A DNA stretch of 64,000 bases from Streptomyces sp. NBC_00708 (GTDB lineage Bacteria; Actinomycetota; Actinomycetes; Streptomycetales; Streptomycetaceae), in NCBI GenBank assembly GCA_036226585.1, contig CP108997.1, positions 3,720,001 to 3,784,000 of the forward strand, written 5' to 3'. Under the pieces are notes generated by a model, which ran no database searches, was not told the origin of the DNA, and saw only the letters and a program-made list of their open reading frames with translations. Numbering within the stretch: the stretch's first letter is position 1; each line of letters begins with the position of its first letter. The translations under genes were made by a program, and so were the position numbers. This document shows, piece by piece, positions 39,965-48,942 of this stretch.

Positions 39965-42184
39965 GTGTCGTCCCTTGCGCTGTACCGCCGCTACCGCCCC
40001 GAGTCGTTCGCCGAGGTCATCGGTCAGGAGCATGTCACTGACCCGCTCCAGCAGGCCCTGCGGAACAACCGGGTCAATCACGCGTACCTGTTCAGCGGCC
40101 CGCGAGGCTGCGGCAAGACGACGAGTGCGCGCATCCTGGCCCGCTGTCTGAACTGTGCGCAGGGGCCCACGCCCACGCCCTGCGGGGAGTGCCAGTCCTG
40201 CCAGGACCTGGCGCGCAACGGACCGGGTTCGATCGATGTGATCGAGATCGACGCCGCTTCGCACGGTGGCGTGGACGACGCCCGTGACCTGCGGGAGAAG
40301 GCGTTCTTCGGGCCCGCGTCGAGTCGTTACAAGATCTACATCATCGACGAGGCGCACATGGTGACGTCGGCGGGGTTCAACGCCCTGCTGAAGGTGGTGG
40401 AGGAGCCGCCGGAGCACCTGAAGTTCATCTTCGCGACCACGGAGCCCGAGAAGGTCATCGGGACCATCCGGTCGCGTACGCATCACTACCCGTTCCGGCT
40501 CGTCCCGCCGGGCACCCTGCGCGACTACCTCGCCGAGGTGTGCGACAGGGAGAACAGCCATGTCGACGACGGCGTCCTGCCGCTCGTCGTGCGGGCCGGC
40601 GCCGGGTCCGTGCGTGACTCGATGTCCGTCATGGACCAGCTGCTCGCCGGCGCGGGCGACGACGGTGTGACATACGCCATGGCGACGGCCCTGCTCGGTT
40701 ATACGGACGGCTCGTTGCTCGACTCGATCGTGGACGCCTTCGCGGCGGGTGACGGGGCCGCGGCGTTCGAGGTCGTGGACCGGGTCATCGAGGGCGGCAA
40801 CGACCCGCGCCGCTTCGTCGCCGACCTGCTGGAGCGGCTGCGCGACCTGGTGATCCTCGCCGCCGTGCCGGACGCCGGTGAGAAGGGGCTGATCGACGCG
40901 CCGGCCGATGTCGTCGAGCGGATGCAGGCCCAGGCCTCCGTGTTCGGCGCGGCCGAGCTGAGCCGTGCGGCCGACCTGGTCAACGAGGGGCTCACGGAGA
41001 TGCGCGGCGCGACCTCGCCGCGTCTCCAGGTCGAGCTGATCTGCGCCCGGGTCCTGCTCCCCGCCGCCTTCGACGACGAGCGCTCCCTCCAGGCCCGGCT
41101 GGACCGGCTGGAGCGCGGCGCCTCCTTCGCGACGACCGGCCCCGGGCCCGCCATGGGGTACGTCCCCGGCCCCGAGGCCCTCGCCCACGCCCCCGTTCCC
41201 CCCGCACCGCAGCCGGACGCCGGCGCCGGGCCCGCCGCCGCGCGCGCCGCGGTCCGGGGTGACGCGCCCGCGCCACAGGCCCCCGCGCCCGCCCCCGCCC
41301 CGGTCGCCCCGCAGACGCCCCCGCCCGCCCCCGTACAGGCACCGCCCCCCGTACAGGCACCGCCGCCCGCGGAGGCGCCTGCCGCCGGACAGCAGAGGCC
41401 CGGTGCCTGGCCCGCCGCGGCGTCCGCCGGCGACCAGGGGCGCCGGCCCGGTGGCTGGCCCACGGCCGCCGCGCCCGGCCGAGGGCCGGCACCGGCCCCC
41501 GCCCCGGTGCCGCAGAGCGCCCCCGCCCCCGCCCCGGGGCCCGCCGCCCCCGCGTCCGCTCCGGGCATGGCGCAGGGCGCCGGCCAGGTGCGCACCATGT
41601 GGCCCGACATCCTGGAGGCGGTGAAGAACCGACGACGTTTCACGTGGATCCTTCTCAGCCAGAACGCCCAGGTCACCGGGTTCGACGGCAGCACCCTGCA
41701 GATCGGCTTCCTCAACGCCGGTGCGCGGGACAACTTCGCGAGCAGCGGCAGCGAGGACGTGCTGAGGCAGGCGCTGGCCGAGCAGTTCAACGCTCAGTGG
41801 AAGATCGAGGCGATCGTCGACCCGTCGGGCGGCGCCGGGCAGCCCCCGCAGCCGCCGTCCGGCGGTCAGCGTCCGTACACCCCGCCGCCCGCCCCGCAGC
41901 GCCCCGCGGCCCCCGCGCCGCAGCAGTCGTACGAGCCGGGACCCGCGGCGCCCGCGCCCGCGCCGGCCCCCGCGCCCGCACCGCAGCAGCCGAGCGGCGG
42001 CGGGTCGCAGGACGGACCCGCGCCCGCCCCGTACGCGGCCCCCGAGGCGCCCAGGCCGGTCGCCCCCGAGGACGACATCCCGGAGGCCGACGACCCGGAC
42101 CTCGTCGACTCCGCCCTCTCCGGGCACGAGCTGATCGTCCGGGAGCTGGGTGCCACGGTGGTCGAGGAGTTCACGAACGAGTAG
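39965..42184 (+). CDS. dnaX: DNA polymerase III subunit gamma/tau
   Basis: A 739-residue clamp-loader ATPase: Walker A SGPRGCGKTTSARILA (about 45), four-Cys zinc motif CLNC...CGECQSC, Walker B YIIDEAHMVTSAGFNALLKV and the SRC-like sensor IRSRTHHYPF. After about residue 370 come long Pro/Ala/Gln low-complexity stretches (PAPAPAPVAPQT; PAPAPAPAPAPQ) around a tau-specific fold (RTMWPDILEAVKNRRRFTWI) that binds the polymerase or helicase. GTG at 39965 gives the family start VSSLALYRRYRP. Confidence 0.97.
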   Translation: MSSLALYRRYRPESFAEVIGQEHVTDPLQQALRNNRVNHAYLFSGPRGCGKTTSARILARCLNCAQGPTPTPCGECQSCQDLARNGPGSIDVIEIDAASHGGVDDARDLREKAFFGPASSRYKIYIIDEAHMVTSAGFNALLKVVEEPPEHLKFIFATTEPEKVIGTIRSRTHHYPFRLVPPGTLRDYLAEVCDRENSHVDDGVLPLVVRAGAGSVRDSMSVMDQLLAGAGDDGVTYAMATALLGYTDGSLLDSIVDAFAAGDGAAAFEVVDRVIEGGNDPRRFVADLLERLRDLVILAAVPDAGEKGLIDAPADVVERMQAQASVFGAAELSRAADLVNEGLTEMRGATSPRLQVELICARVLLPAAFDDERSLQARLDRLERGASFATTGPGPAMGYVPGPEALAHAPVPPAPQPDAGAGPAAARAAVRGDAPAPQAPAPAPAPVAPQTPPPAPVQAPPPVQAPPPAEAPAAGQQRPGAWPAAASAGDQGRRPGGWPTAAAPGRGPAPAPAPVPQSAPAPAPGPAAPASAPGMAQGAGQVRTMWPDILEAVKNRRRFTWILLSQNAQVTGFDGSTLQIGFLNAGARDNFASSGSEDVLRQALAEQFNAQWKIEAIVDPSGGAGQPPQPPSGGQRPYTPPPAPQRPAAPAPQQSYEPGPAAPAPAPAPAPAPQQPSGGGSQDGPAPAPYAAPEAPRPVAPEDDIPEADDPDLVDSALSGHELIVRELGATVVEEFTNE

Positions 42185-42275
42185 CCCCGCCGGGCGCGGG
42201 ACGCCGGTCGCCGCCGCCTGTCCACGGACCGGCGGCCGTCGAGGCCGCCGCGCCCCGGCGGCTAGGCTGCACCCC

Positions 42276-43544
42276 GTGAAGGTCCTCGTCATCGGCGGCG
42301 GCGCCCGCGAACACGCCCTGTGCCGCTCTCTGTCCCTCGACCCCGACGTCACCGATCTGTACTGCGCCCCCGGCAACGCCGGCATCGCAGAGGTGGCCGA
42401 ACTGCACCCGGTCGACGCCCTCGACGGCGCTGCCGTCGCGCGCCTCGCCACCGAGCTGGGCGCCGGGCTGGTGGTCGTCGGCCCGGAGGCACCGCTCGTC
42501 GCCGGGGTCGCCGACGCGGTCCGTGCCGCCGGCATCCCGTGCTTCGGCCCGTCCGGCGCGGCCGCCCAGCTGGAGGGCTCGAAGGCGTTCGCCAAGGACG
42601 TCATGGCCGGGGCGGGCGTACCGACCGCCCGCAGCTACGTGTGCACCACGCCCGCCGAGATCGACACCGCGCTCGACGCGTTCGGCGCCCCGTACGTGGT
42701 CAAGGACGACGGTCTGGCCGCCGGCAAGGGCGTCGTCGTCACCGATGACGTCGAGGAGGCCCGCGCCCACGCGCTGGCCTGCGACCGGGTGGTCATCGAG
42801 GAGTTCCTCGACGGCCCCGAGGTGAGCCTCTTCGCGATCACCGACGGCACCACCGTGCTGCCGCTCCAGCCGGCCCAGGACTTCAAGCGCGCCCTCGACG
42901 GCGACGAGGGCCCGAACACCGGCGGCATGGGCGCGTACTCCCCGCTGCCGTGGGCCGACCCCAAGCTGGTCGACGAGGTCATGCAGTCGGTGCTCCAGCC
43001 GACCGTGGACGAGCTGCGCCGGCGCGGTACGCCGTTCTCGGGGCTGCTGTACGCGGGCCTCGCGATCACCTCGCGCGGCGTGCGGGTCATCGAGTTCAAC
43101 GCCCGGTTCGGCGACCCGGAGACCCAGGTGGTCCTGGCACGCCTGCGGACGCCGCTGGCCGGAGTGCTGCTGGGGTCCGCGAACGGCACCCTGGACCAGC
43201 TGCCGCCGCTGAAGTGGCGCGACGACGCCGCCGTCACCGTGGTCATCGCCTCGCACAACTACCCGGGCACCCCGCGCACGGGCGACCCGATCGAGGGGCT
43301 CGACGAGGTCGCGGCGCAGGACGCCCCGCACGCGTACGTGCTGCACGCCGGCACCCGGCGCGAGGGTGACGCGGTCGTCAGCGCGGGCGGCCGGGTGCTC
43401 TCGGTGACGGCGACGGCCGACGACCTCGCCGGCGCCCGCGAGCGCGCCTACGCGGCGGCGGCCAGGATCCGGCTGGAGGGCTCCCAGCTCCGTACGGACA
43501 TCGCGAAGAAGGCCGCGGAGGACGCGGCGGGCGCGCGGGCCTGA
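42276..43544 (+). CDS. purD: Phosphoribosylamine-glycine ligase
   Basis: A 422-residue ATP-grasp enzyme for the second step of purine synthesis (phosphoribosylamine + glycine to GAR). Markers are VLVIGGGAREHALCRSL at the N-terminus, YVVKDDGLAAGKGVVV for ATP, PNTGGMGAYSPLP and VIEFNARFGDPETQ for metal binding. GTG at 42276 is the conserved start. It stands apart from the other pur genes but in the usual chromosomal neighbourhood. Confidence 0.97.
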   Translation: MKVLVIGGGAREHALCRSLSLDPDVTDLYCAPGNAGIAEVAELHPVDALDGAAVARLATELGAGLVVVGPEAPLVAGVADAVRAAGIPCFGPSGAAAQLEGSKAFAKDVMAGAGVPTARSYVCTTPAEIDTALDAFGAPYVVKDDGLAAGKGVVVTDDVEEARAHALACDRVVIEEFLDGPEVSLFAITDGTTVLPLQPAQDFKRALDGDEGPNTGGMGAYSPLPWADPKLVDEVMQSVLQPTVDELRRRGTPFSGLLYAGLAITSRGVRVIEFNARFGDPETQVVLARLRTPLAGVLLGSANGTLDQLPPLKWRDDAAVTVVIASHNYPGTPRTGDPIEGLDEVAAQDAPHAYVLHAGTRREGDAVVSAGGRVLSVTATADDLAGARERAYAAAARIRLEGSQLRTDIAKKAAEDAAGARA

Positions 43545-43786
43545 GCCGCGTGTCGCGGCGCTCCCGGGCCCGTACCTCCCCGACCCTCCGCAGCTCAACA
43601 CCTTTGCCCAAAGCCATTCCATCGAGTGACGGCTGAGCCATCTGGATGACGCCCGCCGCACCCCCAACTAGGGTGCGGCGCAAGCGTTCCGGCACTTGGC
43701 CCACCGGCATTGCGATGTCGGTGGCGGGTGCCACAGTGGGGGAGTGAGCAACACCGCCGTGGGGGCAGAGGGGGTGAGGTCCAGCC

Positions 43787-45442
43787 GTGTCCGGTACCGG
43801 TACGGGTGAGGAGCCGGGTGCACGGGCAGCGCGGGCCCGTGCGCTCGCCCTGTTGCGCATCCGCGGCAGGGCGACGGCGGTCGCGCTGCTGCCCGCCGCG
43901 CTGGCCGTGGTGCTGTTCGCCGCGGGCGCGCAGGGCTTCGCCGAGGGCGGCGGCTGGGACGCGGCGCGCTGGGCCGTGACCGCCTGCGCGGTCGTGGTCC
44001 TGCTGATCGCGGCGGCCGTCGCGGTCGCGGTGGCGCGGGCGAAGCCGGCGGTCAGCCCGACCGTGCCGCTGAGCGAGGCGGCCGCCCCCGACCTCTACCG
44101 TCTGGTCCGCGAGCTGGCGGACCGGCTCGACGTACCCGCGCCCTCGGCCATAGCGCTCACGCCCGACTGCGACAGCTGGCTGGAGGACCGTACGCACCCG
44201 GCGTCCGGCGGCTCCACCCACCGGACCGGGGCGGCCCCCGTGCTGGTCATCGGCTCCCCGTTCCTCTGGTGGATGCGGGTCGCCGAGCTGCGAGCCCTGC
44301 TCGCCCCGGTCGTCGCGGGCACCAGCGCCTGCGCCCAGCCCGACATAGCCGCCGCCCGGCGCTTCGTCCGGGGTCTCGACGGCGCCGTTGCCGACGGCTC
44401 CGCGCCCGCCAGGGGGCCGGTGCGCGGGGCCCTGCGGCTGCCGCGCGTCTTCATCGGCCGGATCGCCCGGATACTGCTGCGCAGCTGTCGCGGCCACGCC
44501 GCCGAGATGGAGCGGGGGGTCGCCGCCGCCGCGTCGACGCGCGCCCAGGCGGTGGACTACGGGCTGCGGATCGTCGCGCAGGAACAGGTCGGTCTCGCCT
44601 ACGCCGGCTGGGACCGGCTGCTGACCCGGGTCGCGCTGCCCGCCTGGCGGATGGGCCGCTGGCCCTCGCAGCTGGACGCGGGCGTCGTCTCCGCCCTCAC
44701 CGAGCTCTCCCGCCGCGACCGGCTGGCCGAGGGGTACGCCTCCCGGCTCGGGGAGCGGCCCGCCTGCGACCTGCTGGAGGAGCCGGGCGCGGCCGACGAG
44801 GCGGCGTCCCTGCTGGCGGCCCGTCTCTTCCACGGCGGCCCCGCCGAGACGGGCCCCGACTGGTCCCCGGTGGACTGGCAGCAGTATCCGGACGAGGTGG
44901 TCGACCGGAAGTGGCGCTCGGAGGCGGCCCGGCTGCACCGGGTCCTGGACGCCATGGGGGTCCCGCCCGCCGCGGCCGTCGGCGGGGTGCCCACCCTGGC
45001 CCGTGTCGTCGAGCACCTGGAGGCGGGGGAGAACGGCGGCGAGGAGCTGGCGGCCGGGATCAGCGCCGCCGTGGCGCGCGAGGAGGCCGAGGCGCAGGGC
45101 GCGGGCGCCACCGGAGCGGCCACCTCCGCCCCCGGCGACGACCTGCTCGCCCTGTGGGGCCCCGACCCGCTCCCGCTCTTCCCGCTTCAGCCGCCCCGTA
45201 CGGGCACCGAACTGCTCGCCGACCATGTCGCGGCGATGATCTGCTGCGCCGCCGTGGACACGGCGGGCGCCGCGCCCGGACTCGACTGGCTCGACGGGCC
45301 CACGTTGCTGGTCGACGGCGAGCGCCGGGCCGACCTCGGCAGCCCGGTCCTGAGCCTGATCGAGGACGGCGACGCCGCCCCGCTGCGCTCCTGGCTCACC
45401 TCGGTCGGCGTACGCACCGACAAGCCCGTCCGCCTCGTCTGA
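43787..45442 (+). CDS. Membrane protein resembling a degenerate M48-type peptidase
   Basis: A 551-residue protein. Two N-terminal membrane spans (about 33-50 and 66-88) precede a cytoplasmic region whose outline (LYRLVRELADRLDVPAPSAI, LVIGSPFLWWMRVAELRALL) follows M48 metallopeptidases, but the HExxH zinc site is absent (VAELRALLAPVVAG in its place). It is probably not an active protease. A conserved Streptomyces gene between purD and purC, as I recall. The GTG start is tentative. Confidence 0.75.
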   Translation: MSGTGTGEEPGARAARARALALLRIRGRATAVALLPAALAVVLFAAGAQGFAEGGGWDAARWAVTACAVVVLLIAAAVAVAVARAKPAVSPTVPLSEAAAPDLYRLVRELADRLDVPAPSAIALTPDCDSWLEDRTHPASGGSTHRTGAAPVLVIGSPFLWWMRVAELRALLAPVVAGTSACAQPDIAAARRFVRGLDGAVADGSAPARGPVRGALRLPRVFIGRIARILLRSCRGHAAEMERGVAAAASTRAQAVDYGLRIVAQEQVGLAYAGWDRLLTRVALPAWRMGRWPSQLDAGVVSALTELSRRDRLAEGYASRLGERPACDLLEEPGAADEAASLLAARLFHGGPAETGPDWSPVDWQQYPDEVVDRKWRSEAARLHRVLDAMGVPPAAAVGGVPTLARVVEHLEAGENGGEELAAGISAAVAREEAEAQGAGATGAATSAPGDDLLALWGPDPLPLFPLQPPRTGTELLADHVAAMICCAAVDTAGAAPGLDWLDGPTLLVDGERRADLGSPVLSLIEDGDAAPLRSWLTSVGVRTDKPVRLV

Positions 45443-45636
45443 AACAGGCCCCCGCCGGCAGGAGACGCGGCGGACGGGATGGCCGAGAACGACCGCATAA
45501 CCGGAGCCTCAAGTTCCGTTCACGTCAATTCGCGACGAACGGTGACGGAGTGCGTGCGTTATGTGATGTGCTGGGGAACGGCGCTGACTGTCGGCGCGCC
45601 ACTGTTGATCCGGGGGCCTGAGGGAGGGGGAGCGTG

Positions 45637-47097
45637 ATGGGGGCGGAACAGATCCGTCGGTGGGAATCGGGTGCCCTGGCGCATGCCGTGACCGACCCTT
45701 TCGGCCAGGGGCCGCTGCCCTGGCTGCGCGGCAGCGAGAACTACTTCGACGACACCGGTCAGGTCGTGCCCTGGTACGCGGACCCCACCCTGTCCCGCGG
45801 CTCCGGCGGCGGCACGCGCACCGCGGACGACGTGCGCCGGCAGATCAAGGGCTTCACCTCCACCGGCGCCGCGGCCCCCGGTGAGGCGATCGACTTCCAC
45901 ATCACCGTGGACCCGCCGCAGCAGTTCTCCGTGGACGTCTACCGGATCGGCCACTACGGGGGCGACGGCGCCTCCAAGATCACCACCAGCCCCCGGCTGT
46001 CCGGCATCGTCCAGCCGGCTCCCCTCACCGCCGACCGCACGGTCTCCTGCCACCACTGGTGGCTGTCCTGGCGGCTCCAGATCCCCACGTACTGGTCGAT
46101 CGGCGCGTACGTCGCCGTGCTCACCACGCTCGACGGCTACCGCTCCCACATCCCGTTCACCATCCGCGACGACCACCCGGCCGACCTGCTGCTGGTGCTC
46201 CCGGACGTGACCTGGCAGGCGTACAACCTCTACCCGGAGGACGGCCGGACCGGCGCCAGCCTCTACCACGCCTGGGACGAGGAGGGCCGGCTGCTCGGAG
46301 AGGAGGACGCGGCGGTCACCGTCTCCTTCGACCGCCCCTACGCGGGCGCAGGCCTCCCGCTGCACGTCGGGCACGCCTACGACTTCATCCGCTGGGCCGA
46401 GCGCTACGGCTACGACCTCGCCTACGCCGACACCCGCGACCTGCACGCGGGCCGGGTCGACCCCACGCGCTACCGGGGCCTGGTCTTCCCCGGCCACGAC
46501 GAGTACTGGTCGGTGCCGATGCGCCGCACCGCCGAGCGCGCCCGCGACCACGGCACCTCGCTGGTCCACCTCTCGGCCAACACCATGTACTGGCAGGTCA
46601 GCCTCGGGCCCTCGGCCTCCGGGGTGCCGGACCGGCTGCTCACCTGCCGCAAGCGCCGCGGCCCCGGCAAGCCCGCGCTCTGGCGCGAGATCGACCGCCC
46701 CGAGCAACAGCTGCTCGGTATCCAGTACGCGGGCCGGGTCCCCGAGCCCCACCCCCTGGTCGTGCGGAACGCCGAGCACTGGCTGTGGGACGCGACGGGT
46801 GCCGGCGAGGGCGACGAGATCGAGGGCCTGGTGGCGGGCGAGGCCGACCGCTACTTCCCGCGCACCTCGCTGCCCGAACACGACAACCGCATCCTGCTCG
46901 CCCACTCCCCGTACCAGGACAGCGAAGGCGTGATGCGGCACCAGGAGACCTCGCTGTACCGGGCCCCGTCCGGCGCGCTCGTCTTCGCCTCGGGGACCTT
47001 CGCCTGGTCCCCGGCCCTGGACCGCCCCGGCCATGTGGACCCCCGCATCCAGAAGGCCACCGCCAATCTCCTCGACCGGATCTGCAAGCGCGCCTGA
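45637..47097 (+). CDS. N,N-dimethylformamidase large-subunit-like protein
   Basis: A 486-residue protein of the DmfA2-like family. PGEAIDFHITVDPPQQFSVD and VYRIGHYGGDG form the N-terminal beta domain; LVLPDVTWQAYNLY, FPGHDEYWSVPMR and HLSANTMYWQVSL follow in the usual order. Actual substrate unknown. A GTG at 45634 directly precedes the ATG at 45637, and AGGGAGGGGG is upstream. Core Streptomyces neighbourhood of purC. Confidence 0.85.
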   Translation: MGAEQIRRWESGALAHAVTDPFGQGPLPWLRGSENYFDDTGQVVPWYADPTLSRGSGGGTRTADDVRRQIKGFTSTGAAAPGEAIDFHITVDPPQQFSVDVYRIGHYGGDGASKITTSPRLSGIVQPAPLTADRTVSCHHWWLSWRLQIPTYWSIGAYVAVLTTLDGYRSHIPFTIRDDHPADLLLVLPDVTWQAYNLYPEDGRTGASLYHAWDEEGRLLGEEDAAVTVSFDRPYAGAGLPLHVGHAYDFIRWAERYGYDLAYADTRDLHAGRVDPTRYRGLVFPGHDEYWSVPMRRTAERARDHGTSLVHLSANTMYWQVSLGPSASGVPDRLLTCRKRRGPGKPALWREIDRPEQQLLGIQYAGRVPEPHPLVVRNAEHWLWDATGAGEGDEIEGLVAGEADRYFPRTSLPEHDNRILLAHSPYQDSEGVMRHQETSLYRAPSGALVFASGTFAWSPALDRPGHVDPRIQKATANLLDRICKRA

Positions 47098-47202
47098 ACC
47101 GCGGACGTCTCCGGGCCACCCGCCCGGCACCCCTCCGCAGCCGGCCGTTCCCCGATACGGGACAATCGGAACGGTCCTTGGAACAACCTACGCGGAGGCA
47201 GC

Positions 47203-48114
47203 GTGTCCGGATTTGTAGAAAAGCCCGAGCCCGTGCAGGTACCGGGACTCACCCACCTGCACACCGGCAAGGTGCGCGACCTGTACCGGAACGAGGCCGG
47301 GGACCTCGTCATGGTCGCCAGCGACCGGATGTCCGCGTACGACTGGGTGCTGCCGACGGAGATCCCGGACAAGGGCCGCGTCCTGACCCGCCTCTCGATG
47401 TGGTGGTTCGACCAGCTCTCCGACCTTGTGCCGAACCACGTCCTGTCGACCGAGGTGCCCGCCGGGGCCCCCGCCGACTGGGAGGGCCGCACGATGGTCT
47501 GCACGTCGCTGCGGATGGTCCCGGTCGAGTGCGTCGCCCGCGGCTATCTGACGGGCTCCGGCCTCGTCGAGTACAACGCCTCGCGCACCGTCTGCGGCAT
47601 CGGGCTCCCCGACGGCCTCGTCGACGGCTCCGAGCTCCCGGGCGCGATCTTCACCCCCGCCACCAAGGCCGCCGTCGGCGATCATGACGAGAACGTGAGC
47701 TACGAGGAGGTGGCCCGCCAGGTCGGCACGGAGACGGCCGCCGCGTTGCGCCGGACCACCCTGGACGTCTACGGCCGGGCCCGCGACATCGCCCGCGAGC
47801 GCGGGATCATCCTGGCGGACACCAAGTTCGAGTTCGGCTTCGCGCCCACCGCGGACGGTGGCGAGGAACTGATCATCGCCGACGAGGTCCTGACCCCGGA
47901 CTCCTCCCGCTTCTGGCCGGCCGCCTCCTGGGAGCCCGGCCGTGCCCAGCCGTCGTACGACAAGCAGTTCGTGCGCGACTGGCTGACCTCCCCGGCCTCC
48001 GGCTGGGACCGCACGAGCGAGCAGCCGCCGCCGGCGTTGCCGCAGGAGATCGTGGACGCGACCCGCGCCAAGTACATCGAGGCGTACGAACTCCTCACCG
48101 GTACGTCCTGGTAG
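47203..48114 (+). CDS. purC: SAICAR synthetase (phosphoribosylaminoimidazolesuccinocarboxamide synthase)
   Basis: A 303-residue enzyme joining CAIR and aspartate in purine synthesis. Motifs include HTGKVRDLYR, VASDRMSAYDWVLP, RGYLTGSGLVEY and LADTKFEFGFA, with EVLTPDSSRFWPA near the C-terminus. It is the longer form typical of actinobacteria and eukaryote-like PurC. GTG at 47203 has CGGAGGCAGC just upstream. Confidence 0.97.
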   Translation: MSGFVEKPEPVQVPGLTHLHTGKVRDLYRNEAGDLVMVASDRMSAYDWVLPTEIPDKGRVLTRLSMWWFDQLSDLVPNHVLSTEVPAGAPADWEGRTMVCTSLRMVPVECVARGYLTGSGLVEYNASRTVCGIGLPDGLVDGSELPGAIFTPATKAAVGDHDENVSYEEVARQVGTETAAALRRTTLDVYGRARDIARERGIILADTKFEFGFAPTADGGEELIIADEVLTPDSSRFWPAASWEPGRAQPSYDKQFVRDWLTSPASGWDRTSEQPPPALPQEIVDATRAKYIEAYELLTGTSW

Positions 48115-48196
48115 CAGTGGTGTCCCGCCGGTCGCGGCCGGCGGGACACCCCTCTGGCACCGGGCACACGACGAAGTCCCTGTGCACACACGAAAA

Positions 48197-48222
48197 AGCC
48201 CCCGGCCGAAAGGCCGGGGGCT
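48197..48222. terminator. Bidirectional terminator between purC and tRNA-Gly
   Basis: AAGCCCCCGGCC-GAAA-GGCCGGGGGCTT, a perfect 11- to 12-bp stem with a GAAA tetraloop. It is flanked by AAAA on the left and TTCTTC on the right, so it can end transcription in both directions. Confidence 0.85.
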
Positions 48223-48235
48223 TCTTCTTCGCTGG

Positions 48236-48308
48236 AGCGGACGACCAGGTTCGAACTGGCGACCTCAACCTTGGCAAGGTTGCGCTCTACCAACTGAGCT
48301 ACGTCCGC
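48236..48308 (-). tRNA. tRNA-Gly(GCC)
   Basis: The reverse strand reads GCGGACG...CGTCCGC acceptor, D-arm GCTCAGTTGGTAGAGC, anticodon loop CTTGCCAAG (GCC, reads GGC) and T-arm CCAGTTCGAACCTGG. CCA follows in the genome. It is identical in body to the copy at 52386-52458. Confidence 0.95.
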
Positions 48309-48330
48309 AAGCGCCGAAGCGCGAGACCCA

Positions 48331-48942
48331 CTATACCCAACCCCGCTCGCGTGCGAGACGCACCGCCGCGTGCCGGTTCTCCGCCCCGAGCTTCGAGGCC
48401 GCCGCCGAGAGGTAGTTCCGTACGGTGCCCTGCGACAGCGAGGCCCGTTCGGCGATCTCCGACACCGGTGCGCCGTCGGCCGCCAGCTCCAGCACCTCGG
48501 TCTCGCGCACGGTCAGCGGCGAGTCCCCGGCGGCAATCGCGTCCGCCGCCAACTCGGGGTCCACGAAACGGTTTCCCGCCTGCACGGTGCGGATGATGCC
48601 GGCCAGCTGACGGGCGCTGACGGTCTTCGGCACGAAGGCCCGCACCCCCGCAGCGAGGGCGCGCTTCAGGTGGCCGGGCCGGCCGTGGCTCGTCACGATC
48701 ATCGTCCGGCAGTCCGGGAGTTCGGCCCGCAGCGTTGTGGCGACACTCACACCGTCCGCCCCCGGCATCTCCAGGTCCAGCACCGCGACATCGGGGCGGT
48801 GCGCGCGGGCCATGGCGAGCGCCTCCGGGCCCGTGGCCGCCTCCGCGACCACCACCAGATCCTCCTCCAGCGCGAGGAGGGCGGCGAGCGCGCCCCGGAT
48901 CAGATGCTCGTCATCGGCGAGCAGTACCCGTACCGCGGTCAT
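48331..48942 (-). CDS. LuxR/NarL-type response regulator (DesR-like)
   Basis: A 203-residue two-domain regulator. The receiver has acidic DDEH (about 10-13), phospho-acceptor D in VAVLDLEMPGADG and the later switch T/K (VTSHGRP; VPKTVSA). The GerE-type HTH is SPLTVRETEVLELAADGAPV followed by ASLSQGTVRNYLSAA (about 140-195). ATGA overlap with the kinase gene. A DesR-like operator (ATGAC-N4-GTCAT) lies upstream of the ABC genes of the same operon, so autoregulation is likely. Confidence 0.92.
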   Translation of the reverse strand: MTAVRVLLADDEHLIRGALAALLALEEDLVVVAEAATGPEALAMARAHRPDVAVLDLEMPGADGVSVATTLRAELPDCRTMIVTSHGRPGHLKRALAAGVRAFVPKTVSARQLAGIIRTVQAGNRFVDPELAADAIAAGDSPLTVRETEVLELAADGAPVSEIAERASLSQGTVRNYLSAAASKLGAENRHAAVRLARERGWV